Of a stretch of DNA of 64,000 nucleotides, positions 21,277-29,483 are shown piece by piece. How positions within the stretch are numbered: the first letter of the stretch is position 1; every line of letters starts with the position of its first letter. The notes beneath the pieces are model-generated. The model was given only the letters and a program-made list of their open reading frames with translations. It did not search any database and had not been told where the DNA came from. The DNA comes from Gaetbulibacter_A aestuarii (GTDB lineage Bacteria > Bacteroidota > Bacteroidia > Flavobacteriales > Flavobacteriaceae): assembly GCF_039537665.1 (NCBI RefSeq), contig NZ_BAABAY010000006.1, forward strand, positions 1 through 64,000, written 5' to 3'. A program made the translations under genes and the position numbers.

Positions 21277-23241
21277 TTAGAAGTCTTCACCTAAAGACCA
21301 GGATAAATCAATATTAGAGGAGGCTGGGGAAACCCTAACGTAACCTTGCATTTCCTGATGTAATGCAGAGCAGAAATCAGTACAGTAAAATGGCCAAACG
21401 CCTACTTGTTTTGGTTCCCATACAAAGGTTTCGGTTTGTCCGGGCATCACCAGTAACTCGGAGGTGTTAGCACCGATCATGGCAATACCGTGTGGCACAT
21501 CATAATCCTGTTCCAGGTTGGTCACATGGAAATATACTTTGTCACCTACTTTAATACCTTCAATATTATCGGGTGAGAAGTGACTTCTTATCATGGTCAT
21601 TTGTACATGTACTTCGTTCCCGTTTCTGGTTACCTTTGTGTCGGCGTCACTTTTTGCCGCATAAGGATGTTTATTGTTTTCCAGTTTGTATAATTTTCTG
21701 GATTTTGGGGTTATCAGATCCGCCGGAATACCTGCCGCATAGTGCGGTTCACCGACTGTAGGAAAATCAAGTAACATTTCCATTTTGTCTCCAGTAATAT
21801 CATAAAGTTGCGCTGATTGTGTTACCTCCGGACCGGTTGGTAAATAGCGGTCTTTGGTAATCTTGTTCATGGCAAGAAGGTACTTGCCAAATGGCGCCGC
21901 TGAATTTCCTCCGGGAATCATCACATGTCCTACGGAATAGAAGGTTGGTTTTCGATCCAATACTTCCCAGGTTCCTAATTTCCATTTTACAACCTCAGAG
22001 GAAATGAAGAAAGAGGTATATCCGTTTCCTTTATCGTCAAATTCAGTATGTAATGGTCCTAATCCTGCTTGTTCCACAACTCCGGCAAGAACATCTTCGA
22101 ATTTTAAAATGGGGATACCATAGGCTTCACCATCAAATTTTTTGTTGTCAATGGCATCAAGCATTTTGGTAAAGGAATGTACAGTTAAATTTGCCGATAA
22201 TTTTCCGTTTCCAACAATGTATTCACCGGAAGGATCAACATCACAGCCGTGTGGTGATTTTGGAGTTGGCAATAAAAATATTGCTCCTGGGACCTCTGAT
22301 GGTTTTACCTGAACAACTTCCTGCATCATTTTAGAAGTGGCTGTATGATCTTCTTCATTGTAAATATTATGGGCGTATTTTGACGGTACCTTTGTCCCTC
22401 CGCCATTGTTCACATAGTCTTCAATTTTTTTCCAATTGATAGCGGCAATAAAATCTTTATCATTTTGAGAGGCATTAACCTCCAAAAGCGAGTTAGCCTC
22501 TTCACTATTATAGGTACTAAAGAAGAACCAGCCATGAGATTTTCCTCGTCCGGGATGGGATAGGTCATAATCAAATCCTGGCATAAGGAGCTGAAATTTT
22601 ATAGACATTTCACCATTTTCAGGATTCACTTTTAAAAATGACAAGGACCCTTTAAAGTTTCCTTTATAATCTTTGATAGACATATCTCTTTGTGGAATCG
22701 GAACGGAAAACCGGGTGCCTGCTACCACATATTCGGTGTTCTCTGTAACAAATGACGAACTGTGGTTTCCTGCGCTGTTTGGAATTTCAATGATCTCTGT
22801 GGTCTCAAAAGTCGTTAAATCAACCTTGGCAATACGCGGTGTATTGTTCGCGTTGATGTAAACATACCGACCATCGAGTTTTCCATTTGTTTGAGAAATG
22901 TCCGGGTGATGCGCATCATCCCAGGGAACAAAACCATGAGAAGTATTTAACATTGCCTTTGTTTCTTCATTATAACCATAGGCTTTTTCGGCATCTTGGG
23001 AGAATACCGGGATCACTTTGAATAAACGTCCAGAAGGCAGTCCGTAAACGGATAACTGACCACTAAAACCTCCCGAAATAAATGCGTAGAATTCATCGTA
23101 TTCTCCGGGTGCTACATATACTTTTTCAGCGGCATTAGTGCCTAATGCGCTATTGGATTTCGTTGATTTTACATTATTGCAACTCGTAAAGGTTAGGGTC
23201 AACATTAAAAATCCTACTGATATTTTAAAAATCTGTTTCAT
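21277..23241 (-). CDS. nosZ: Nitrous oxide reductase NosZ, clade II, lipoprotein-type signal
   Basis: The protein has 654 residues. The signal LTLTFTSC-NN is a Sec-type lipobox, not a twin-arginine signal, which fits clade II (Bacteroidota) enzymes. CuZ His ligands are visible in DDAHHPDISQ, SPHGCDVDPSG, LGPLHTEFDD and related motifs of the seven-bladed propeller. The C-terminal cupredoxin domain holds the CuA motif FYCTDFCSALHQEM (about 617-630). It reduces nitrous oxide to dinitrogen in the periplasm, with electrons probably from the cytochrome c encoded upstream. Confidence 0.97.
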   Translation of the reverse strand: MKQIFKISVGFLMLTLTFTSCNNVKSTKSNSALGTNAAEKVYVAPGEYDEFYAFISGGFSGQLSVYGLPSGRLFKVIPVFSQDAEKAYGYNEETKAMLNTSHGFVPWDDAHHPDISQTNGKLDGRYVYINANNTPRIAKVDLTTFETTEIIEIPNSAGNHSSSFVTENTEYVVAGTRFSVPIPQRDMSIKDYKGNFKGSLSFLKVNPENGEMSIKFQLLMPGFDYDLSHPGRGKSHGWFFFSTYNSEEANSLLEVNASQNDKDFIAAINWKKIEDYVNNGGGTKVPSKYAHNIYNEEDHTATSKMMQEVVQVKPSEVPGAIFLLPTPKSPHGCDVDPSGEYIVGNGKLSANLTVHSFTKMLDAIDNKKFDGEAYGIPILKFEDVLAGVVEQAGLGPLHTEFDDKGNGYTSFFISSEVVKWKLGTWEVLDRKPTFYSVGHVMIPGGNSAAPFGKYLLAMNKITKDRYLPTGPEVTQSAQLYDITGDKMEMLLDFPTVGEPHYAAGIPADLITPKSRKLYKLENNKHPYAAKSDADTKVTRNGNEVHVQMTMIRSHFSPDNIEGIKVGDKVYFHVTNLEQDYDVPHGIAMIGANTSELLVMPGQTETFVWEPKQVGVWPFYCTDFCSALHQEMQGYVRVSPASSNIDLSWSLGEDF

Positions 23242-23263
23242 TGTTCATTGATTATTTTGTTTG

Positions 23264-23833
23264 TTAATTTTCAGGTATTATAACTTTGTCTACAACATGT
23301 ACAATACCGTTTCCGGCAGGAATACTGGCAATGATTTTGGCGCCGCCAACATAGACATCGTCCCCTTTTACTTCCACAGTAACATTTTGATTGCTTGCTT
23401 GACCCAAATGCTTGAATTTTTTTAAAAATTCCTTGGAATAATTTCCGGGCGTTACATGATGTTTGAGAATTAAAGCAAGTTTTGCTTTGTTCTCTGGCTT
23501 TAACAAATTCTCTACGGTGCCCTCGGGTAAAGAAGCAAAAGCTTCATTGGTGGGGGCAAAAACCATCAGTGGTCCTGCATTTACCAGGGCATTTTCTAAA
23601 CCGGCGGCCTGCACTGCTGCAACCAGTGTGGTATGATCCTTCGATCCCATGGCGATTTGCAAAACATTAGGTTTGGCAACATCGCCCTTTATAAAGGCCT
23701 GCCCTTGTCTGCTTGTATTCTCTTGTGTTTCGGTTGGGGTAGAGGTTTCCTTTTGTTTTTTATTATTGCTCTTACAACTAACCAGCAGAATGGTTAGAAG
23801 AACTCCTAATAATATGTTTAGTTTGGTCTTCAT
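23264..23833 (-). CDS. FAS1 (fasciclin) domain lipoprotein in the nos operon
   Basis: The protein has 189 residues. The lipobox is TILLVSC-KSN; a low-complexity linker is followed by one FAS1 domain (about 55-188) with the H1/H2 motifs LMVFAPTNEAFASLP and NGIVHVVDKVIIPE. Its start overlaps the cytochrome c stop (TAATG), so the two are coupled. FAS1 domains mediate adhesion or protein contacts; its role beside NosZ is unknown, perhaps as a scaffold. Confidence 0.88.
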   Translation of the reverse strand: MKTKLNILLGVLLTILLVSCKSNNKKQKETSTPTETQENTSRQGQAFIKGDVAKPNVLQIAMGSKDHTTLVAAVQAAGLENALVNAGPLMVFAPTNEAFASLPEGTVENLLKPENKAKLALILKHHVTPGNYSKEFLKKFKHLGQASNQNVTVEVKGDDVYVGGAKIIASIPAGNGIVHVVDKVIIPEN

Positions 23834-24348
23834 TAATTCGGTTGTTTTAAGGTTCTAAAGTATTCCAAGACGGCTCTGGCTTCTTCTTTTGAGAGGTTTT
23901 GATTAGCCATGGGAGCACCGTTAAATTCAGCTAACAGGTCTTTAGCTAAAAGATCTTTTTGAATCATGCCCTCAGGATTCAGGATCATGTTCATAACCCA
24001 CTCTGGAGTTCTTCTATCTAGGATTCCTAAAGGAGCGGGACCAATAAATTTTTTGGTTGGTCTGTGGCATGCGGTACACATTTTATTGTAGATGTCTTTC
24101 CCGTGTGACGCCATAGATTGGTCGATTTCCGAACCTAATTCTATTGAAGTTATAGGACCTACTCCTTTATCAGTAAGGTTTATTGTTTCGGAGGCTGCAA
24201 CTTTTTTAGCTGGAGCTGCAGTAGATTTTTCAGAAGACGATTCTTTTTTTTCATAAGAAAAGGAATCCTTCTTTTTTTCCTCTTTACCTCCGCAACTGAT
24301 AAATAGACCTAAAAGTACAATGGCGACTAATTTGAGTGTTGATTTCAT
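23833..24348 (-). CDS. Cytochrome c lipoprotein, likely electron donor to NosZ
   Basis: The protein has 171 residues. The lipobox is LGLFISC-GGK, then a Lys/Ser/Ala-rich linker (about 22-55). The mono-heme domain has CTACH (about 92-96) and a distal Met in GAPMANQNL. It is the first gene of the nos operon, facing away from the second Rrf2 gene across a 141-base control region with the FNR-like palindrome. Such cytochromes usually feed electrons to NosZ in clade II clusters. Confidence 0.85.
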   Translation of the reverse strand: MKSTLKLVAIVLLGLFISCGGKEEKKKDSFSYEKKESSSEKSTAAPAKKVAASETINLTDKGVGPITSIELGSEIDQSMASHGKDIYNKMCTACHRPTKKFIGPAPLGILDRRTPEWVMNMILNPEGMIQKDLLAKDLLAEFNGAPMANQNLSKEEARAVLEYFRTLKQPN

Positions 24349-24418
24349 ACGAATTTTAATGTTATATTTAGTTCATTTTTAACTTTATGAAGCAAATGTA
24401 AAGGCTGTGAAGTGGATA

Positions 24419-24440
24419 AAATATGATTTAAATCATATTT
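24419..24440. promoter_or_regulatory. FNR/CRP-type palindrome in the nos promoter region
   Basis: A perfect 22-bp palindrome, centred between 24429 and 24430, contains TGATTTAAATCA, close to the FNR/DNR consensus TTGAT-N4-ATCAA. It lies between the divergent cytochrome c and Rrf2 genes and should allow control by an oxygen- or NO-sensing Crp/Fnr regulator. No such regulator is encoded in the window. Confidence 0.65.
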
Positions 24441-24456
24441 AAGACAAAAATGTCTT
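24441..24456. promoter_or_regulatory. Rrf2-type operator before the second Rrf2 gene
   Basis: AAGACAAAAATGTCTT is an inverted repeat around an A-rich centre, directly next to the FNR-like palindrome. It matches 14772-14787 in 13 of 16 positions. Confidence 0.6.
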
Positions 24457-24489
24457 TTTTATTTTGTATTAATTTAATGATCCCTTAAA

Positions 24490-24921
24490 ATGTTTTCAAA
24501 TTCATCCAAATATGCCATTAAGGCCGTTTTGTTTTTAGCTATTCATTCTGATGAAAACAATAAGATCATGGTGAAGGATATAGCGGATCCAATTAATGTT
24601 CCTCAGGCCTATATTGCAAAATTGTTACAAGAGTTGGCAAAACATAAGTTAATATCTTCCACTCGTGGTCCGAAGGGCGGATTTTTTCTAAGTCAGGATG
24701 ATAAACAGGGGAATGTACTGGATATTATCAAGGTTATTGATGATGACAAAAAATTGAATTCCTGTATGCTGAGTTTAAAGTTTTGTAATGCCAGTAATCC
24801 GTGTCCGATTCATCATTTGGTAAGTCAACCAAGAGATTTGATTATTAATAATTTAAAATCAAAGACCATTTTGGAATTAGCCATTCATGTTGAAAATGGC
24901 ACCTCAAGATTACCGCTTTAA
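24490..24921 (+). CDS. Rrf2-family transcriptional regulator, second NsrR-like paralogue
   Basis: The protein has 143 residues. It has an N-terminal winged helix (MFSNSSKYAIKAVLFLAIHS, VPQAYIAKLLQELAKH) and the Cys cluster SCMLSLKFCNASNPCPIH (about 96-113). It resembles the 14833 gene over its full length but is clearly diverged. It is transcribed away from the nos operon from a shared control region, so it probably regulates that operon and itself. Confidence 0.85.
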   Translation: MFSNSSKYAIKAVLFLAIHSDENNKIMVKDIADPINVPQAYIAKLLQELAKHKLISSTRGPKGGFFLSQDDKQGNVLDIIKVIDDDKKLNSCMLSLKFCNASNPCPIHHLVSQPRDLIINNLKSKTILELAIHVENGTSRLPL

Positions 24922-25112
24922 TGTCTTAAAAATGATTAATTCGTCCTTATATTGGAATAAATTAATATGAAATTTATTTGTAGAACGAAGATCTTCTAGA
25001 AAGTTTTAACTTTCACCATTCGGGGTCACTATTTTAGCAATGAGTCTCATTAGCCTATAAATAATTTTTATTATAGGTCTATTTTTAAATTTTTAAAAAT
25101 TTCTAAGATCTG
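24922..25112. other. Intergenic region with border-element copy 2
   Basis: No gene seen. It holds a degenerate copy of the dispersed element at 25001-25030 and a terminator-like hairpin at about 25053-25080 (CCTATAAATA with TATTATAGG). Confidence 0.5.
25001..25030. repeat. Dispersed module-border element, copy 2 (degenerate)
   Basis: AAAGTTTTAACTTTCACCAT plus TCGGGGTCAC matches the core of copies 1 and 3. It ends the nitrogen-oxide module. A hairpin follows but with a different sequence and spacing. Confidence 0.6.
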
Positions 25113-25306
25113 GTTTGAAGTGAGGTATCTGATTCACAAGACTTCAATTTACGCATGAAAATGAAACAGGTATCTAATTGGAATTTGATACTTCAAATGA
25201 ACTAAACTTCCAATTCAATAATTTGCTTAATATCTTCCAAAAAGTTTGAACTTTTGCCGCTCGGGGTCACGAAGAAAAAACGCTCAAGAATATTTGAGCG
25301 TTTTTT
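25113..25306. repeat. Dispersed module-border element, copy 3 (long form) with terminator
   Basis: The 158 bases at 25113-25270 are closely similar to 43426-43586, starting GGTTTGAAGT and ending CTCGGGGTCAC. A terminator stem AAAAAACGCTCAA (25275-25287) with TTGAGCGTTTTTT (25294-25306) follows. It stands at the downstream end of the minus-strand mannan operon. Confidence 0.75.
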
Positions 25307-25308
25307 TT
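25275..25308. terminator. Bidirectional intrinsic terminator
   Basis: A 13-bp stem with A- and T-tracts and a six-base loop; it would end the minus-strand mannan operon about 120 bases after the GH5 stop. Confidence 0.75.
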
Positions 25309-25425
25309 GTTTTGTTTTTAGTGTCTTTTCAACCTTACTGTTTTTGTGATATCTTCTATTGTTGTTCACAAAAAAACTTTTATTCAAGTTATTGTTTCAC
25401 TATTAGTTAAGGAAATTGTGTAGAG

Positions 25426-26757
25426 TTATTTCATCAGTTTTCGATTATAATTTCGAATTAATTCAAGTGTGATGGAATCTGATGCAAAAACCGAGTTTAA
25501 TCCTTGTGGCTCCTCTGGTGGGTCGGCAATAAAATCATCTCCTTTTTTCCATTTACCGTTTTTGGAAATCCTATCGCCATAACCTGCAAATCCCCAAAAA
25601 TTTAATCCTTGTAAAATTCCGTTGGGTTGCTTTTGGTTTAGTAAATAATTGAATATGGCATTAAAATAGGCATCTCTATTTTTAACTGAAGTATTTTTAA
25701 AAAGATTTTCTTTGTCACGGGGTAATCCAAATTCCGACATAATTATAGGCTTACGTAAAGATTCAGCAACGTTTATATGTTCATCCATATATTCAAAGGT
25801 TTTTTTAAAAGATGGAGGCAGGGTTTCAGATTCATTATTCTTATCATACCAACCCCAGTTTTTGGGCCAGATGTGCATGGTTAAGTAATCGATTTTAGGA
25901 TTACTGTGAAGTCTTTTATACATATCCATATCCTGTAAAAAACCTGCTTTTCCTTCAGCTCCTGTAGAAATGAGGTGAACAGGATCGAGTGAGTCAATGA
26001 GCTTTACAGTTTCATTCAACCATTCAGCATACGATTTTTCGTGATCCGGACTCATCATCACGCGTGGTTCATTGGCTACCTGCCATGACATGATGGTATT
26101 ATCTTTTCTATATTTTATTTTAGTATATCGGTTTTTTCGACCCATAATAAATTTTACATGCTTATAAAAGGCTGTTTTGCAAGGTTCGCAACTTTGAAAC
26201 TGTTTGGTGTAGTTTTGAAAGTCATCCCAGTTATACTCCTCAGTTAAGGGTTTTGGAATAGGTCCATAACCATTCCATTCCAGGTACTGCGCCATGCCTC
26301 CAGACCAATTCCAATTATTAGTTAAAAACAGAACGGCATACATGTTACGCTTGCGCATTTGGGCTAATAAAAAATCCAATCCGTCCAGTAGATCCTTGTT
26401 ATAAATGCCTTGTTCCGGCTGTAAAACTGGAGAAATTTGAAAATCACCTCCATCACCGTCGGCACCTACCAGAATTCTAAGATTATCAATTCCAATGCTT
26501 TTCATTAGATCTAACTCACGAATCAGGCGTTCCCGATCTCCTGATTTTTTAGCTCCAATTAAAGGGCCATACCAATAATTTGTACCAATAAAATAATAGG
26601 GCGTATTTCCTTTTAAAATTCTTGAATCTTTCACTGATATCAAGGGAATTTTCATTTTGCCAATTTTTCTGTATTCTGCACTTTTACAGGATACAAGGAA
26701 TATGATACAGGTGATAAAAAGTAAAAATTTTAAACGGTTGCTAAAGCGGTAATGCAT
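25426..26757 (-). CDS. GH5 endo-beta-1,4-mannanase (lipoprotein)
   Basis: The protein has about 443 residues from the ATG at 26757, which gives a compact lipoprotein signal (FITCIIFLVSC-KSA); in-frame ATGs at 26775 and 26805 lie deeper inside the upstream gene. The GH5 barrel shows the acid/base Glu in SWQVANEPRV and the nucleophile Glu in IIMSEFGLPRD. GTNYWYG and the overall layout fit subfamily 7 mannanases. It overlaps the upstream GH26 gene by 17 bases. It should cleave beta-mannan at the cell surface. Confidence 0.88.
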   Translation of the reverse strand: MHYRFSNRLKFLLFITCIIFLVSCKSAEYRKIGKMKIPLISVKDSRILKGNTPYYFIGTNYWYGPLIGAKKSGDRERLIRELDLMKSIGIDNLRILVGADGDGGDFQISPVLQPEQGIYNKDLLDGLDFLLAQMRKRNMYAVLFLTNNWNWSGGMAQYLEWNGYGPIPKPLTEEYNWDDFQNYTKQFQSCEPCKTAFYKHVKFIMGRKNRYTKIKYRKDNTIMSWQVANEPRVMMSPDHEKSYAEWLNETVKLIDSLDPVHLISTGAEGKAGFLQDMDMYKRLHSNPKIDYLTMHIWPKNWGWYDKNNESETLPPSFKKTFEYMDEHINVAESLRKPIIMSEFGLPRDKENLFKNTSVKNRDAYFNAIFNYLLNQKQPNGILQGLNFWGFAGYGDRISKNGKWKKGDDFIADPPEEPQGLNSVFASDSITLELIRNYNRKLMK

Positions 26758-28309
26758 ACAGGTCTGGAATTTCATTTTGTAAAAGGGATTCTTGTTTGTT
26801 AGCAAATAGTATAAAATCGCCGGTTGTAGATTCGCCTGGTGGAGGCGTACAATACCGGTCTTTGGAGTTATTCCAGAACATCATGAAGGATAACTCTACA
26901 TCATTATTTGTTAAAGCCTGATATAGGTTTTTAGAATAAAATTGCGGATCGGGATCCGTAACACCCGGTTCAACAAAGTAGCCAGATTCCGTTAGAGCTG
27001 CTAGTTTAACTTTTTGGATAGCGAGATCACTAATAATTTTTAATTTTTTATTGGCATCGTCTACGCCCATTTGTGTCATACTGATAAAATCACCATAATT
27101 ATCCATTCCTAAAACATCGACATAGGCATCTCCGGGATAATGATTTAAATATTCAGACTCCGTAGTAAATTTATTATCGGGGGAATATGCAAAAAGTATA
27201 TTGTTTACGGACTGTACATCTCTTAAATATTCTACAGTGAATTGCCATAATGTTATAAATTCCTGAGGTGTACAATATGGAGCACCCCACCAAAACCAAT
27301 CACCATCAAACTCGTGAAAGGGTCTGAAAATAAAAGGAATTAAATTACCATTTGAATCAATTAAACTGTTGGCGATTTCTGCTATTTTATCAAGTTTACT
27401 TTTATAATAATCATGATTGCTTCCACCAGGTAAAATACTTTTAAAGGCATTTTGTTTTTGAAAATTGGTCATCTGACTGGTGTAAAATTCTTTACCTTCG
27501 AAGGGTTCCCTGAAGTGCCAGGCAAAAATATTGACCATGCCTTTGTTATAAGCTTCAATAACATGTTGTTTTATGGCCTGCTCTTGCTGATAATACCAAT
27601 TCGTTGTCGTTCCTGTATTGGCGTCATCGGTTATAAACATAAAGTCTGAACCTAATAATGCCGGGTCACTACCGGTCGTTTTTTTTATGTCTGAGTCACC
27701 CCCAACATCCCTATAGAAACTGCTAAACGCATCATGCTGACCCACAATATAATTTGTTTTTGAAAGTGTTTTTAGATTATAAAACAGAGCTACGGTTTCA
27801 TTAGTTGCATTTGGGTTTACCATGTATGCGGAGGTTTCTCCCGGAAGAAGTGTAAAGGATGCGGTATTAGCAGATATGGTTATCATCGCCGATTTTGCTG
27901 GGCTCAGTGTTACTTGAGGATTGTTGGTGTTAATCAGGGTTAGGGTAATGGTCTCGTTATCTTCAGATTCGGTATCCTCATAAACTTCTATTGGAATTAC
28001 AATTGAAATGGTGTTTGCCGGAATACTAATTTTAGTATCAAGTGCTTTATAGTCGCTGCCATTAGTTGCTGATCCACTTATCGTGTAGTTTACCGTTGTA
28101 AGCTTATCAACTGCTTTTGTTAGTGCTATTTTGAATACACCATTCATCGAAGGTTCAGAAACTACATTGGTTTCAGTAGAAATTGAAATCTGCGAAGTCA
28201 CGGTAGGTTCGTTTGGGGTTGCTTCTATTTGATCCTTGCTACAGCTATCAAGCATTAAAGTTGCCCAGCCAACCACAAATATTTGTATGAAATGCTTGAG
28301 TTTATTCAT
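26741..28309 (-). CDS. GH26 beta-mannanase with N-terminal Calx-beta domain (lipoprotein)
   Basis: The protein has 522 residues. The lipobox is LMLDSC-SKD. A Calx-beta domain occupies about 38-148 (NGVFKIALTKAVDKL, SATNGSDYKAL). The GH26 domain (about 165-515) shows the acid/base Glu in FRPFHEFDGDWFWWG and the nucleophile in ALTESGYF. It releases mannobiose or short mannooligosaccharides. It overlaps both neighbours, so the operon is tightly coupled. Confidence 0.9.
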   Translation of the reverse strand: MNKLKHFIQIFVVGWATLMLDSCSKDQIEATPNEPTVTSQISISTETNVVSEPSMNGVFKIALTKAVDKLTTVNYTISGSATNGSDYKALDTKISIPANTISIVIPIEVYEDTESEDNETITLTLINTNNPQVTLSPAKSAMITISANTASFTLLPGETSAYMVNPNATNETVALFYNLKTLSKTNYIVGQHDAFSSFYRDVGGDSDIKKTTGSDPALLGSDFMFITDDANTGTTTNWYYQQEQAIKQHVIEAYNKGMVNIFAWHFREPFEGKEFYTSQMTNFQKQNAFKSILPGGSNHDYYKSKLDKIAEIANSLIDSNGNLIPFIFRPFHEFDGDWFWWGAPYCTPQEFITLWQFTVEYLRDVQSVNNILFAYSPDNKFTTESEYLNHYPGDAYVDVLGMDNYGDFISMTQMGVDDANKKLKIISDLAIQKVKLAALTESGYFVEPGVTDPDPQFYSKNLYQALTNNDVELSFMMFWNNSKDRYCTPPPGESTTGDFILFANKQESLLQNEIPDLYALPL

Positions 28310-29483
28310 TGATCAATATGCATGCTCGAGTTACGTGATAAGGGGCTTTCCACATACTTACTTTGTCTTCTTCAGAGTAGGGTTCTCCTTTATGGTTAAC
28401 TCTAAAATGCCATTCGCCATATTCGTGATCTAGTAAATGTTTTTTTGAGTAATCCCATATTTTTAGAGAAGCGTTAAGGTAATCCGGGTTGTTGGAAATA
28501 TTATAGACATATTTCAATCCAATAAGGCCTTCTACCTGTGGCCACCAATGCCTGTCGGTATCGGTTTTATGAGTTAAAAAGTTGGTTTCATTGAGCACAG
28601 AACCATCAATGTCAATGCCTTGTTTTAAAAATGTGTTAGCCACTTGAATAGCAATATCTTTTGTTTTTTGGATGAGTTTAGTATCGTTCAATGATTCTGC
28701 AGCTACCAAAACCAGCCAGGCCGATTCAATATCATGACCGAAAGAAACTGTATTGCTCATCACATTCCAATGGCGGTCGAAAAACAAATCATAATGATAA
28801 TTAGCATTTAGAATTTTTTGATTCATGATCTCCACCAAATTCTTAAGAGCTGCTCTCAAATTTTTAGTGTCATGAATTTTTAATAAACTGGTATATGCTT
28901 CAAGAATATGAAGGTGCGTATTCATACTTTTTGCGGCGTTCATATCTTTATTACTGAGTCGCATATCCTCTATGGGAGACCAATCCTCATTGAAGGCTTC
29001 AAAGTAGCCACTTTCTTCATCGTCTTTGGCGTAATTTTCAAGACATTCGAAAAGTTCAATAGCCCACGTTTTTGCTGCTTCATTTTTAGAAAAGGAATAA
29101 TATTCCGAAAGGGCATAAATAGCAAACGATTGGGCATAAACTTGTTTGCGTTTATTAATGGGTTTACCTCGATAATCAACTTCCCAAAAAACGCCTTTGT
29201 ATCCGGTATCTCTAAAATGATTTTGTAGATATTGAAAAGCTCTCTCGCATATGGCATTATAGGACTTCGTTTTTAAATAATTTGATGCCGCTGCGAATGA
29301 CCATAGAATTCGGGTATTTAGTATGATTCCTTTTGAAGCCTGAGGAACCACGTTGTTATAAAAATCAATCTTTCCAACAAAACCACCATATGCCTCATCC
29401 TGAGTTTTTTGCAACCAATAGGAAAGTAACCTTAAAAGCTCGTTGTGTAATTCTTTTTGTAATTTTGGATATTCCGCATTCAT
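28302..29483 (-). CDS. AGE-family cellobiose/mannobiose 2-epimerase
   Basis: The protein has 393 residues, without a signal, so cytoplasmic. It is an (alpha/alpha)6 barrel of the N-acylglucosamine 2-epimerase family: LYRLLSYWL-like start, GGFVGKID, the His motif SFGHDIESAWLV, and HRWWPQVEG / EWHFRVNHKG near the C-terminus. In beta-mannan pathways this enzyme turns mannobiose into mannosyl-glucose, the substrate of the GH130 phosphorylase encoded just upstream. The coding start overlaps that gene's stop (TAATG). Confidence 0.88.
   Translation of the reverse strand: MNAEYPKLQKELHNELLRLLSYWLQKTQDEAYGGFVGKIDFYNNVVPQASKGIILNTRILWSFAAASNYLKTKSYNAICERAFQYLQNHFRDTGYKGVFWEVDYRGKPINKRKQVYAQSFAIYALSEYYSFSKNEAAKTWAIELFECLENYAKDDEESGYFEAFNEDWSPIEDMRLSNKDMNAAKSMNTHLHILEAYTSLLKIHDTKNLRAALKNLVEIMNQKILNANYHYDLFFDRHWNVMSNTVSFGHDIESAWLVLVAAESLNDTKLIQKTKDIAIQVANTFLKQGIDIDGSVLNETNFLTHKTDTDRHWWPQVEGLIGLKYVYNISNNPDYLNASLKIWDYSKKHLLDHEYGEWHFRVNHKGEPYSEEDKVSMWKAPYHVTRACILINE

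Noticed and set aside
25202..25387. 61-residue minus-strand frame ending GKSSNFLEDIKQIIELEV
   Set aside because: It runs through the terminator hairpin, and its tail is the dispersed border element; no start with a leader and no full-length conservation in other copies.
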